From Burkholderiales bacterium (lineage in GTDB: Bacteria; Pseudomonadota; Gammaproteobacteria; Burkholderiales; Burkholderiaceae_C), in contig JACRPO010000010.1 in NCBI GenBank assembly GCA_016223165.1, forward strand, positions 62,001 through 126,000: a stretch of DNA of 64,000 nucleotides, read 5' to 3'. Shown here one piece after another: positions 46,103 through 55,000 of this stretch. The notes beneath the pieces are model-generated. The model saw only the letters and a program-made list of their open reading frames with translations. It had not been told where the DNA came from and searched no databases. Position 1 is the first letter of the stretch, and each line of letters opens with the position of its first letter. A program made the translations under genes and the position numbers.

Positions 46103-48604
46103 CTAGGAGCCAGGATGCGGCGGCAGCAGCCGCGTCAGGTTCTGCACGAAGGCCGCCAGGTCCAGCGGCTTCGTCCAGTAGTCGTCGAGGCCGGCGGCGA
46201 GGCCGCGGTTCACTTGTTCGGGCATGACGTTGGCCGACAGCGCCACCACCGGCAACGCCACCGTGCGCGGATGTTCGCGCAAGCGGCGCAGCACCGCGAA
46301 GCCGTCCATGTCGGGCAACTGCATGTCCAGCAGCACGAGCTCCGGCGCCTCGGCGAGCGCCGCGGTGAGCCCGCTCGCGCCGTCGGGCGCCACCGTCAGC
46401 CGATAGCCCGGCAGCGTGGCCAGCACCTCGCGCACGAGGAGGGCGTTGACGGCGTTGTCCTCGATGTAGAGCACGTGCCGCGCCGGACCGTGCGGCTCGG
46501 CCGGCGCGCTCGCGGCGGCGACCGCGGGGGGCGGTGCAGGTGACGGGGCCGGCGCCGGTGCCGCGGCACCCGTGGCACCGGCCGTCGAAGGGCCCGGGTC
46601 GGTATGCGAGGCCGCGTTCATGTTCGCGTCCGAGATCGTGCTCGTGTTCGCGCTCGTGTTCGCGTCCACGTTCGCGTCCATGTTCGCGTGACCGCCAGGC
46701 GCCGCGGCGCGCGGCAGCACCACCTCGAACACGCTGCCCATGCCGGGCTGGCTGCTCACCTGCACTTGGCCGCCCATGCGCTCGACGAGCGACTTGACGA
46801 TCGCCAGGCCAATGCCCGTGCCCTCGATGCCTTCGCGCTCGGCACCGAGGCGGTTGAAGGGCTGGAAGAGCTCGGCCAGCAGCGGCGCTGCGATGCCGCG
46901 GCCGTTGTCGCGCACGCGCAGGTGCACGAGCGCGCCGGCGGCGACGGCATCGACATGCACCTCGCCGCCGGCGCGGTTGTACTTGATGCCGTTGCTGAGC
47001 AGGTTGAGCAGCACCTGGCGCAGGCGCGTCTCGTCGGCGAGCACCACGTGGTCGAGCGCGCCGGTGGCCAGGCCGACGCCGCCGGCCCGTGCCAGCGGCT
47101 GCACCAGCGGCAGCGTGCGCCGCACGAGGTCGGCCAGCGACACCGGCAGGCGCGCGAGCGTCATCTCGCCGCCTTCGATGCGGGCGAGGTCGAGCACGTC
47201 GTTGACGAGCGTGAGCAGGTGTTCGCCGGCGCGATGGATGTGCGCGAGCGACTGCCGCCGCGCCGCGTCGGCCGGCGTCGCCTCGGGCGGCTCGGCCTGC
47301 AGCAGTTGCGCGAAGCCGAGCACGGCGTTCAGCGGCGTGCGCAACTCGTGGCTCATGCGCGCCATGAAGCGCGACTTCGCCTGGCTGGCGCGCAGCGCCA
47401 CCTCGGCGTCGTGCCGCGCCTGCTCGGCCAGGCGGCGGTCGGTGACGTCCCAGTTGACGCCGATGCGGCGTTTGCGCCCCGCGGCGTCCGCCGGCAGCGG
47501 CGCCGAGCGCGAGGCGATCCAGTGCACCTGGCCGTCGGGCCAGACGACGCGGAACTCGATGTCCAGCGGCTCGTCGTTCTCGGTCGTCGTCCGCATCGCC
47601 GAAGCGATGCGTTCGCGGTCGTCGGGATGGACGAGCGCCAGGCGCTCGGCGGCGGTGAGGCCCACGCCTTGCGGCTGCAGGCCGCGCAGGTGCCACATCG
47701 CCTCGGTCCAGGTGGAGCGTCCGCTTTCCACGTCGAGCTCCCACACGCCCATGCCGGCCGCGCTGGTGGCCAGCGCCGTGCGCTCGCGCTCGTCGCGCAG
47801 CGCGCGTTCGGCCTGGCGCCGCTCGGTGACGTCGACGAGCATGCCGAAGCGGTCTCGCGCGGCGCCGCGCGGCTCGAACACGGCGTGGCTCACGATGTCG
47901 AGCACGCGGCCGCCCGCGGCCAGCAGGCGGAACGAGAAGTCGAGGCTCGTGCGTCCCTCCTTGCGCCAGGCGTGCAAGCGCTCGCGCAGCGGCTGGCGGT
48001 CGTCGGCGTGCACGAGCTCGATCCAGATGTGCGCTGGCGGCACCGGCTCGCCCGGCGCGAGGCCGGCCATGCGGCGCAGTTCTTCGCTCCAGGTGACGCG
48101 AGGCGGCTCGCCCTCGACCGACCACCAGCCGACGCCGGCGGCGCGCGCCATGAGCCCGAGGCGCCGCGCGCCCTCGCCGGCACGCTGCTGCTGCTCGTGG
48201 CGCTCGCTCACGTCCAGGGTCACGCCGAGCAGCGCCTTGGGCCGGCCCTCGGCGTCGTGCAGCACCGAGCGGCGCGACAGCAGGTGCACGCAGCGCCCGT
48301 CGGCGAGCACGTAGCGCAGCTGGCTCTCGAGCGGCCCGGTGCCGGCGAGCACGGCCTTGGTCAACGCCTGCGCGCGCACGCGGTCCTCGGGGTGCAGCAG
48401 GGCGACGACGCGCGCCGCCGAGAGGCCGCCGGGCTCGGGGACGAGGCCGAGCACGCGGAAGAGCTGCTCGTTGCAGTCGACGTGATCGTTGCCGAGCAGG
48501 CGGTGCCAGACCGCGATGCCCGACATGGCCACGGCCCGGGCCACCAGGTCCCTGGTCAGGCCGGTGTCGGGCGGGGCAAGGGTGGGCAGGGCGGGCACGT
48601 TCAT
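46103..48604 (-). CDS. PAS-containing hybrid sensor histidine kinase
   Basis: An 833-aa cytoplasmic kinase without transmembrane helices. Three PAS/PAC units occupy about residues 15-410; each ends in a PAC-like strand (VTLDVSERHE, LVDVTERRQAE, VNWDVTDRRLAE). HisKA has FMARMSHELRTPLNAVLGF, HATPase has LNLLSNGIKYNRAGG and GTGIGLAIVK. A repetitive Asn/Ala-rich linker (12-bp DNA repeats) leads to a receiver domain with LLLDMQLPDMDG, probably the acceptor Asp of a phosphorelay. There is no HPt domain in the protein, so a separate one is needed. No partner gene is adjacent. Start ATG 48604. Confidence 0.9.
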   Translation of the reverse strand: MNVPALPTLAPPDTGLTRDLVARAVAMSGIAVWHRLLGNDHVDCNEQLFRVLGLVPEPGGLSAARVVALLHPEDRVRAQALTKAVLAGTGPLESQLRYVLADGRCVHLLSRRSVLHDAEGRPKALLGVTLDVSERHEQQQRAGEGARRLGLMARAAGVGWWSVEGEPPRVTWSEELRRMAGLAPGEPVPPAHIWIELVHADDRQPLRERLHAWRKEGRTSLDFSFRLLAAGGRVLDIVSHAVFEPRGAARDRFGMLVDVTERRQAERALRDERERTALATSAAGMGVWELDVESGRSTWTEAMWHLRGLQPQGVGLTAAERLALVHPDDRERIASAMRTTTENDEPLDIEFRVVWPDGQVHWIASRSAPLPADAAGRKRRIGVNWDVTDRRLAEQARHDAEVALRASQAKSRFMARMSHELRTPLNAVLGFAQLLQAEPPEATPADAARRQSLAHIHRAGEHLLTLVNDVLDLARIEGGEMTLARLPVSLADLVRRTLPLVQPLARAGGVGLATGALDHVVLADETRLRQVLLNLLSNGIKYNRAGGEVHVDAVAAGALVHLRVRDNGRGIAAPLLAELFQPFNRLGAEREGIEGTGIGLAIVKSLVERMGGQVQVSSQPGMGSVFEVVLPRAAAPGGHANMDANVDANTSANTSTISDANMNAASHTDPGPSTAGATGAAAPAPAPSPAPPPAVAAASAPAEPHGPARHVLYIEDNAVNALLVREVLATLPGYRLTVAPDGASGLTAALAEAPELVLLDMQLPDMDGFAVLRRLREHPRTVALPVVALSANVMPEQVNRGLAAGLDDYWTKPLDLAAFVQNLTRLLPPHPGS
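46617..46690. repeat. 12-bp imperfect tandem repeat in the hybrid kinase linker
   Basis: Units of TTCGCGTCCA(C/T)G and variants encode the Asn/Ala/Met-rich linker between the ATPase and receiver domains in frame. Confidence 0.7.
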
Positions 48605-48726
48605 CGAGAGTATGGCGCCCCCGGCGCCGGCGGCCGCCGCAGGGATTGCCAGACAATGCCCGCCGCTTGCGGCAAGGCAAAGAGGCAAGGCACAGGGCAA
48701 GGCATAGGGCAAGGCGAAGGGACACG

Positions 48727-50562
48727 ATGGGTGCGCAGCAAGGGCAGGGCGGCCGCTGGTTGACGGCGGGCGTGCACGGGGCCGTCATCGGCATCGAGGT
48801 GCAGGCCGGCGACGTGGTGGCGGCCGGCCAGGTGCTGCTCGTGCAGGAGGCGATGAAGATGGAGGTGCCGCTCGAGGCGCCCGTCGCCGGCCGCGTGCTG
48901 GCCATCGCCGCCGCGGTCGGCGAGGTGGCCGAGGAAGGCGCGGCGCTGATCGAGTTCGAGGCCGGCGCGGCCGGCGCGTCCGCTGCGACGGCGCCCGCGC
49001 CTGCGGCAATGACAGGCAGCGACGGTGCCGAGCGGCCCGGCCTCGCGCGCCTGCGCGCGCGCCGCGCCCTGACGCTCGACCCGGCACGCCCCGAGGCCGT
49101 GGCGCGGCGCCATGCCGGTGGCCTGCGCATGGCGCGCGAGAACATCGCCGGCCTGCTCGACGAAGGCAGCTTCACCGAATACGGCGCCTTCGCGGTGGCG
49201 GCGCAGCGCAGCCGCCGGCCGCTGCCGGAGCTGCAGCGCCAGACGCCGGCCGACGGCCTCGTCACCGGCACCGGCACGGTGGGCGGCCGCCCGGTGGCGG
49301 TGATGGCCTACGACTACACCGTGCTCGCCGGCACCCAAGGCATGCTCAATCACAAGAAGAGCGACCGTCTGCTCGAGCTGTGCCACCGGCAGCGCTGGCC
49401 GCTCGTGCTGTGGGCCGAGGGCGGCGGCGGGCGCCCGGGCGATGTCGACTGGCCCGGCGTCGCCGGCCTCGACTGCACGACCTTCGCGCGCCTGGCTGCG
49501 CTGTCGGGCCGGGTGCCGCTGGTGGGCCTCGTCGCCGGCCGCTGCTTCGCCGGCAACGCCGCGCTGCTCGGCTGCTGCGACCTCGTCATCGCCGTGGAGG
49601 GCGCGAGCATCGGCATGGGCGGCCCGGCGATGATCGAAGGCGGCGGCCTCGGCCGCGTCGATGCCGATGCGGTGGGACCGGTGGACACGCTCGCGAAGGT
49701 GGGCGTGATCGACCTGCGCGTGCCCGACGAGGCCGCCGCGGGCGAGGCGGCGCGGCACTACCTCGGCCTCGCCGGCGAGCCGCTCGCGGCGGCCGGCCCG
49801 TCCGGCGGCGACGTAGCCTCGCTTCGCCAGGCGCTGCCCGAGAACCGCAACGCGCTCTACGACCCGCGCCGCATCGTCCAGACGGTGATGGATGCCGGCA
49901 GCGTGCTCGAACTGCGCCGCGACTGGGGCACCGGTGTCATCACCGCGCTGGCGCGGCTCGCCGGCCGCGCCGTGGCGGTGGCGGCGAGCAACCCGCGCCA
50001 CCTCGGCGGCGCGCTCGATGCGCCGGCCTGCGACAAGCTCGCGCGCTTCATGCAGCTGGCCGATGCGCATGGGCTGCCGCTCATCTCCTTCGTCGACACG
50101 CCGGGCTTCATGGTCGGCCCCGAGAGCGAGAAGACGGCGATGGTGCGGCACGCCGGGCGCCTCTTCGTCAACGCGGCGGCGCTGCGCGTGCCGGTGGCGA
50201 GCGTGGTGCTGCGCCGCGGCTACGGCCTCGGCGCCATGGCGCTCACCGCCGGCCACTTCCACGCCTCGGTGGCCACCTGCGCGTGGCCGAGCGGCGAGTT
50301 CGGGCCGATGGGGCTGGAAGGGGCGGTGCGGCTGGGCTTTCGCAAGGAGCTCGAGGCGGCACCGGCCGGCGAACGCGAGGCGCTCTTCCAGCGCCTGCTC
50401 GCGGCTGCCGTCGAGCGCGGCGAGGCATTGAACATGGCGAGCCACCTCGAGATCGACGACGTCATCGACCCGGCCGACACGCGCGACTGGCTGGCGCGCG
50501 TGCTGGCCACGGCCTGTGCTTCGCCGTTGCCGGCGCGGCGCGGGTTCATCGATGCGTGGTGA
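48727..50562 (+). CDS. Biotin-carrier/carboxyltransferase fusion of an acyl-CoA carboxylase
   Basis: A 611-aa protein. Residues 8-78 are a biotinyl domain with QEAMKMEVPLE (biotin Lys44). After an Ala-rich linker, the rest is a complete carboxyltransferase of the AccD/AccA-like type: VMAYDYTVLAGTQGMLNHKK with acyl-CoA contacts in the first half, and VDTPGFMVGPESEKTAMVRH and GFIDAW-like end in the second half. So the carrier and both transferase halves are in one chain, but the ATP-grasp biotin carboxylase is not encoded here and must come from elsewhere. The substrate acyl-CoA is unknown. ATG 48727 follows a region of A/G-rich tandem words. Confidence 0.85.
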   Translation: MGAQQGQGGRWLTAGVHGAVIGIEVQAGDVVAAGQVLLVQEAMKMEVPLEAPVAGRVLAIAAAVGEVAEEGAALIEFEAGAAGASAATAPAPAAMTGSDGAERPGLARLRARRALTLDPARPEAVARRHAGGLRMARENIAGLLDEGSFTEYGAFAVAAQRSRRPLPELQRQTPADGLVTGTGTVGGRPVAVMAYDYTVLAGTQGMLNHKKSDRLLELCHRQRWPLVLWAEGGGGRPGDVDWPGVAGLDCTTFARLAALSGRVPLVGLVAGRCFAGNAALLGCCDLVIAVEGASIGMGGPAMIEGGGLGRVDADAVGPVDTLAKVGVIDLRVPDEAAAGEAARHYLGLAGEPLAAAGPSGGDVASLRQALPENRNALYDPRRIVQTVMDAGSVLELRRDWGTGVITALARLAGRAVAVAASNPRHLGGALDAPACDKLARFMQLADAHGLPLISFVDTPGFMVGPESEKTAMVRHAGRLFVNAAALRVPVASVVLRRGYGLGAMALTAGHFHASVATCAWPSGEFGPMGLEGAVRLGFRKELEAAPAGEREALFQRLLAAAVERGEALNMASHLEIDDVIDPADTRDWLARVLATACASPLPARRGFIDAW

Positions 50563-50594
50563 GGCGGAGCTGAGGCGGGCGCGCCGGCAGCGAG

Positions 50595-51419
50595 CTACAT
50601 CGGCCTGAACCGCCAGGCCCAGGCCTGGCTCACCGCCAAGGTCTCCTTGTGCCGCTTCAGGTGCAGCGTGAAGCGCCCGAGCTCGTCGCGCACGGCGCGC
50701 GTGATCTCGCTGGCGCGCACGACGGTGCCGCGATGCACCTGCCAGAAGACCTCGGGGTCGAGGCCGTCGGCGATCTCCTTCAGCGGCTTGCGCACATGCG
50801 CCTCGTCGCGCTCGGTGACGACGCGCGTGTACTTCTCGTCGCTCTGGAAGAAGAGCACCTCGTCGATGCCGAAGAGCTTGATCGTGTCGCCGACGCTGGC
50901 GCTCACCCAGCGCAGCCGCGCCGGCGAGGTGGCGGCCGCACCGGCCTCGCTGCGCAGGCGCGCGCTGATCTGCTCGACGAGGCTGCCGAGGTCCGGTGCG
51001 GCCACCCTGGATGCCAGCCGCTCCTGCACGCGCGCCACCGCCTGCGCCAGGCGCTCGGCGGCGATGGGCTTGAGCAGGTAGTCCACGGCGCCGGCCTCGA
51101 AGGCGGCGATGGCGTGTGTGTCGTGGGCGGTGGTGAAGACGACATGGCAGCGGCCGGCCGCGGCATGCGCCGCGTGGGCGGCCGCATGGGCCGCATGTGC
51201 CGCATGCGCCACCTCCAGGCCCGAGGAGCCGGGCATGCGGATGTCGAGGAAGGCGACATCGGGCGAGTGCTCGGCGAGCGCCTCCACCGCCGCCGGGCCG
51301 TGTTCGCACTCGGCGACGATCTCGAGCGCCGGCCAGGCCTTGGCCAGCATGCGGCGCAGCTCGGCGCGCGGCAGGTCTTCGTCGTCGGCGATGAGGGCGG
51401 TGGGATGCGGGTGCGGCAT
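50595..51419 (-). CDS. LytTR family response regulator
   Basis: A 274-aa protein. The receiver has ALIADDEDLPRAEL and phosphoacceptor Asp59 (FLDIRMPGSSG). Residues 71-88 are a repeat of Ala-Ala-His, an in-frame 9-bp-type expansion between beta3 and alpha3, unusual inside a receiver. The LytTR DNA-binding domain begins near residue 170, with FFQSDEKYTRVVT and FWQVHRGTVVRASEI. AAGGAG lies 11 bases upstream of ATG 51419. It is preceded by its kinase gene and forms a LytS/LytR pair. Confidence 0.9.
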   Translation of the reverse strand: MPHPHPTALIADDEDLPRAELRRMLAKAWPALEIVAECEHGPAAVEALAEHSPDVAFLDIRMPGSSGLEVAHAAHAAHAAAHAAHAAAGRCHVVFTTAHDTHAIAAFEAGAVDYLLKPIAAERLAQAVARVQERLASRVAAPDLGSLVEQISARLRSEAGAAATSPARLRWVSASVGDTIKLFGIDEVLFFQSDEKYTRVVTERDEAHVRKPLKEIADGLDPEVFWQVHRGTVVRASEITRAVRDELGRFTLHLKRHKETLAVSQAWAWRFRPM

Positions 51420-51472
51420 CGGGCGCTTGCTCCTTGGCGTGTTCTTCGGCGTGGCAGTCGTGATGCAGGCTC

Positions 51473-52912
51473 TCAGCCGGCCGGCAGCGTCAGGCTCGCC
51501 GCCACGCCGCCTTCGGGCCGTGCGCGCAGCTCGAGCGAAGCCTGTTCGCCGTACATCTGCGCCAGCCGCTCGCGGATGTTGGCCAGCCCGAGGCCGGAGC
51601 CGGCATTGCCGCCGCCGAGGCCGTTGCCGAAGCCGGCACCGTCGTCGGCCACGGTCACCTGCAGGCGGCCGTCGGCCAGGCGGTGCGCGCCCACTTCGAC
51701 GCGCGCCGGGCCGACCTTCGGCTCCACGCCATGCTTGACGGCGTTCTCGGCCAGCGAGATCAGCATCAGCGGCGGGAAGGGCATGGGCTTCAGTGCCGCG
51801 GGCACCTCGATGGCGAAGTCCAGCCGCGGCATGCGTGCGCGCATGAGCCCGAGGTAGGCACGCACGATCTCGATCTGGCTGCCGAGCGTGGCCTCGGCGG
51901 CGCCGTCGCTGCGCAGGCGCGGGATGGCGGCGCGCAGGTAGTCGGTGAGGCGGTCGATCATCTCGCTGGCACGGCCCGGGTCGGTGGCGATGGCGCTGCG
52001 CACGCCGGCCAGCGTGTTGAACAGGAAATGCGGCTCCACCTGCGCCGCCAGCACCGACAGGTGCAGCTCGGCCTCGCGGCGCGCGGCTTCGGCGCGCGCC
52101 AGTTCGCGCTCTTGCGCGATGGCGGCCAGGCCCTCGCGCTCGCGCCACCAGCGCGGCAGCGCGAAGCCGCCGGCGAAGGCAAAGGTACACAGGGCCACGA
52201 GCAGGCGGCCGGTCGCGTTCGGGCCCGGTGCGGGATCGCCTGCGGCATGCGGCATGGCCGGCTCGGCCGCGGACACCCGGGACGTGCCCGCGGCCGCGCT
52301 TCCCGCTGCCGCCGCCGTTGTCGCCGGTGAAGCCGACATCGCCGATGGCGCCGATGGCGCCGATGGCGCCGATGGGCCACGGCCGGGCGTCGAGGCGGCG
52401 CCATCGGGCGCGCGGATGGTCACACCGATCATCAGCGCCACGCGGCGGCGCTGGCCCTTGTCGTCGACCATGCCGGTGGCCTCGGCGATGCCCTGCTTCA
52501 CGGGCTCGGCGCCCCACTCGTGGAAGGCGGCCATCGCGAGCACGATCATCACCACCAGCGCCACCAGGGCGCGGCCCTCGCGCGGCACGGGCCAGCCTCG
52601 GCGCCGCACGAGGCTGCCGAGCCAGGGCCCGGCGAAGAGCGGCACGGCCACGCCGAGCAGCGTCTGCACGAGCGCGCCGTAGGGGCGGTCGCCCGGTGCG
52701 GCGACGGTGGCGCCGAGCAGCGTCAGCACCGTCGCCACGCAGACGCCCAGGCCCAGCGTCGCGGCGCGGCCGCGCGCCCACGCGGGGCTGAACACCGGGT
52801 AGCGCCGATAGCGCGTGAGCCAGCCATGCGCGCGGCCGGTGAGCTGGTCGGGCAGCGGCGAGTCGAGATCGACGACGATGGAACGGGCTCCCGCAGCCTC
52901 TTCGGCATTCAT
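51473..52912 (-). CDS. LytS-like sensor histidine kinase (His_kinase family)
   Basis: A 479-aa membrane kinase. Four hydrophobic segments lie in the first 300 residues. A Ser/Pro/Ala repeat (9-bp DNA unit) sits at about residues 183-195. The catalytic part has the LytS-family H box AAQVEPHFLFNTLAGVRSAI, then LISLAENAVKHGVEP as the N box and GSGLGLANIRERLAQMYG as the G box. It should phosphorylate the LytTR regulator 53 bases downstream. Start ATG 52912. Confidence 0.9.
   Translation of the reverse strand: MNAEEAAGARSIVVDLDSPLPDQLTGRAHGWLTRYRRYPVFSPAWARGRAATLGLGVCVATVLTLLGATVAAPGDRPYGALVQTLLGVAVPLFAGPWLGSLVRRRGWPVPREGRALVALVVMIVLAMAAFHEWGAEPVKQGIAEATGMVDDKGQRRRVALMIGVTIRAPDGAASTPGRGPSAPSAPSAPSAMSASPATTAAAAGSAAAGTSRVSAAEPAMPHAAGDPAPGPNATGRLLVALCTFAFAGGFALPRWWREREGLAAIAQERELARAEAARREAELHLSVLAAQVEPHFLFNTLAGVRSAIATDPGRASEMIDRLTDYLRAAIPRLRSDGAAEATLGSQIEIVRAYLGLMRARMPRLDFAIEVPAALKPMPFPPLMLISLAENAVKHGVEPKVGPARVEVGAHRLADGRLQVTVADDGAGFGNGLGGGNAGSGLGLANIRERLAQMYGEQASLELRARPEGGVAASLTLPAG
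52341..52376. repeat. 9-bp tandem repeat in the LytS-like kinase
   Basis: Four units of GCCGATGGC encode the Ser-Ala-Pro repeat in frame. Confidence 0.85.
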
Positions 52913-53139
52913 GGCGGGCAGCTTAGCGAATCGGCGCGCGACCGGGGTCGCAGCGGGACAGATCGGCACAGGCCGGCGACGAGGGCCGATCTCGCTGCGA
53001 CGAAAGGGTGACGCCCGAGGCGCGGCGCCGCGACCAGCGCGTAAGCTCGGGCCCCCCAAGCAACCCACGGGCTGGCCACGGAATGGCCGCGGACTGGCCG
53101 CGGACCGGCCACCGAGTCGCCACGAAGAGGAGCCGCACG

Positions 53140-54147
53140 ATGTTCGACACCACCATTGCCGGCAGCCTGCCCAAGCCCGCCTGGCTCGCCGAGACGGGCA
53201 AGCTGTGGCCGAAGTGGCTGCCGGCGGGCGACGAGCTGGCCAGCGCCAAGCTCGACGCGACGCTGCTGTGGATCAAGCTGCAGGAGGACGCGGGCCTGTC
53301 CGTCATCGGCGACGGCGAGATGAGCCGCCAGCACTTCGTGCACGGCTTCCTCGAGCGCGTGGCGGGCATCGACTTCGAGCACAAGGTGGAGGTCGGCATC
53401 CGCAACGACCGCTACAAGGCGATGGTGCCGCAGGTCGTGGCGCCGCTCTCGCTGACCGGCCGCGTGCACGAGAAGGAGGCGCGCTTCCTGCGCGCGCACA
53501 CGGGCCGGCGCATCAAGTTCACGCTGCCGGGACCGATGACGATCGTCGACACGGTGGCCGACCGCCACTACGGCGACCGCGTGCAGATGGCCTTCGCCTT
53601 CGCCGAGCTGCTCAACCAGGAGGCGCGCGCGCTGCAGGCCGACGGCGTGGACGTCATCCAGTTCGACGAGCCGGCGTTCAACGTCTACATGGACGACGCG
53701 GCCACCTGGGGCGTGCAGGCGCTCGAGCGCGCGGCGCAGGGCCTCACCTGCACGACCGCCGTGCACATCTGCTACGGCTACGGCATCCAGGCCAACGTCG
53801 ACTGGAAGAAGACGCTCGGCGAGGAGTGGCGGCAATACGAGCGTGTGTTCCCGGCCCTGGCGAAGAGCTCGATCGGGCAGGTGAGCCTGGAGTGCTACCA
53901 CTCGCACGTGCCGGCCGACCTGATGGCGCTGCTCGAGGGCAAGGACGTGATGGTCGGCGTCATCGACGTGGCCAGCGACGAGATCGAGACGCCCGAGCAG
54001 GTGGCCGGGACGATCGAGAACGCGCTGCGCTTCGTGCCACGCCAGCGGCTCATCGCCTGCACGAACTGCGGCCTCGCGCCGATGCGGCGAGAGGTGGCGG
54101 AGGCGAAGCTGCGGGCGCTGGCGGCGGGGGCGAAGCTGGCGGGATAG
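53140..54147 (+). CDS. MetE C-terminal-like cobalamin-independent methyltransferase
   Basis: A 335-aa single-domain protein homologous to the catalytic half of MetE. The zinc ligands are H209 and C211 (AVHICYGYG) with another Cys in CTNCGLAPM, and the FDEPAFNVY segment is the substrate loop. It lacks the N-terminal half of MetE, as do the short core enzymes (MesD-type) and the archaeal proteins. GAGGAG precedes the ATG at 53140. It may make methionine from homocysteine with a donor other than methyl-tetrahydrofolate triglutamate, but this cannot be shown. It stands alone between the LytS kinase and pirin. Confidence 0.85.
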   Translation: MFDTTIAGSLPKPAWLAETGKLWPKWLPAGDELASAKLDATLLWIKLQEDAGLSVIGDGEMSRQHFVHGFLERVAGIDFEHKVEVGIRNDRYKAMVPQVVAPLSLTGRVHEKEARFLRAHTGRRIKFTLPGPMTIVDTVADRHYGDRVQMAFAFAELLNQEARALQADGVDVIQFDEPAFNVYMDDAATWGVQALERAAQGLTCTTAVHICYGYGIQANVDWKKTLGEEWRQYERVFPALAKSSIGQVSLECYHSHVPADLMALLEGKDVMVGVIDVASDEIETPEQVAGTIENALRFVPRQRLIACTNCGLAPMRREVAEAKLRALAAGAKLAG

Positions 54148-54173
54148 CCGGGCTTCCTCGGGTTCCTCGCGCG

Positions 54174-54917
54174 TCAGGACGCCAGGTCGAACACCAGCAC
54201 CTCGGCGTCCTTGCCGCCTTCGAGCACGAGGCGCTGCTCGCCGCTCACCGTGACGGCGTCGCCGCCCTCGAGCGCCTGCCCGTTGACGGCCAGGCGACCG
54301 CGCACGAGGTGCACGTAGGCCAGGCGCTTCGGGTCGAGAGCGAGCTCGGCGCGCTCGGCACCGTCGAAGAGGCCGGCACGCAGGCTCGCGTCGGCGTGGA
54401 TCGTCACCGAGCCCTCGCGGCCGTCTTCGCTCGCCACCAGTGCCAGGCGGCCGCGCTTGGCGGCGTCGTCGAAGCGCTTCTGCTCGTAGCCGGGCGCGAT
54501 GCCGCGCTGGCGCGGGAGGATCCAGATCTGCAGGAAGTGCGTCGTGCGCGCCGGGTCGTGGTTGAACTCGCTGTGCTGCACGCCGGTGCCGGCGCTCATG
54601 CGCTGCACGTCGCCGGGCTCGATGACGCCCGCCGCCTTGCCGCTGCTCGCGCTGCCCACGCTGCCGGGCACGCCGTTGCCCATGCTGTCCTTGTGCGCGA
54701 GGGCGCCGTCGAGCACGTAGCTGACGATCTCCATGTCGCGGTGGCCGTGCGTGCCGAACCCGGTGCCGGGCGCGATGCGGTCCTCGTTGATGACGCGCAG
54801 GTTGCCCACGCCCATGTGGCGCGGGTCGTGGTAGTCGGCGAACGAGAAGCTGTGGAAGCTCTTCAGCCAGCCGTGGTCGGCAAAACCCCGGTCGGCGGAC
54901 TTGCGCAGCGTGAGCAT
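54174..54917 (-). CDS. Pirin family protein (YhhW-like)
   Basis: A 247-aa bicupin. The metal-binding set is THGHRDMEIVSYVLDG and the Glu/His in QHSEFNHD, typical of pirins. The N-terminus MLTLRKSADRGFADHGWL and the FHSFSFADYHDPRHMG stretch are conserved. E. coli YhhW has quercetinase activity in vitro; here it may respond to phenolics or redox. AGGAG lies upstream of ATG 54917. It is divergent from a LysR regulator that shares its 83-base promoter region. Confidence 0.93.
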   Translation of the reverse strand: MLTLRKSADRGFADHGWLKSFHSFSFADYHDPRHMGVGNLRVINEDRIAPGTGFGTHGHRDMEIVSYVLDGALAHKDSMGNGVPGSVGSASSGKAAGVIEPGDVQRMSAGTGVQHSEFNHDPARTTHFLQIWILPRQRGIAPGYEQKRFDDAAKRGRLALVASEDGREGSVTIHADASLRAGLFDGAERAELALDPKRLAYVHLVRGRLAVNGQALEGGDAVTVSGEQRLVLEGGKDAEVLVFDLAS

Positions 54918-54978
54918 GAAGGTCTCCTGATCGAGGCCGAACTTTAGGGCGCGCGGCGCACCCGGTGGCTGACCGCCC

Positions 54979-54995
54979 TTGAAGCGGCCGTTCAA
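54979..54995. promoter_or_regulatory. LysR-type operator candidate between pirin and its regulator
   Basis: TTGAA-GCGGCCG-TTCAA, a perfect dyad with 5-bp arms, ends six bases before the LysR ATG. Its place in the divergent promoter fits a LysR-type box controlling the pirin gene and repressing its own gene. Confidence 0.5.
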
Positions 54996-55000
54996 ATAAG

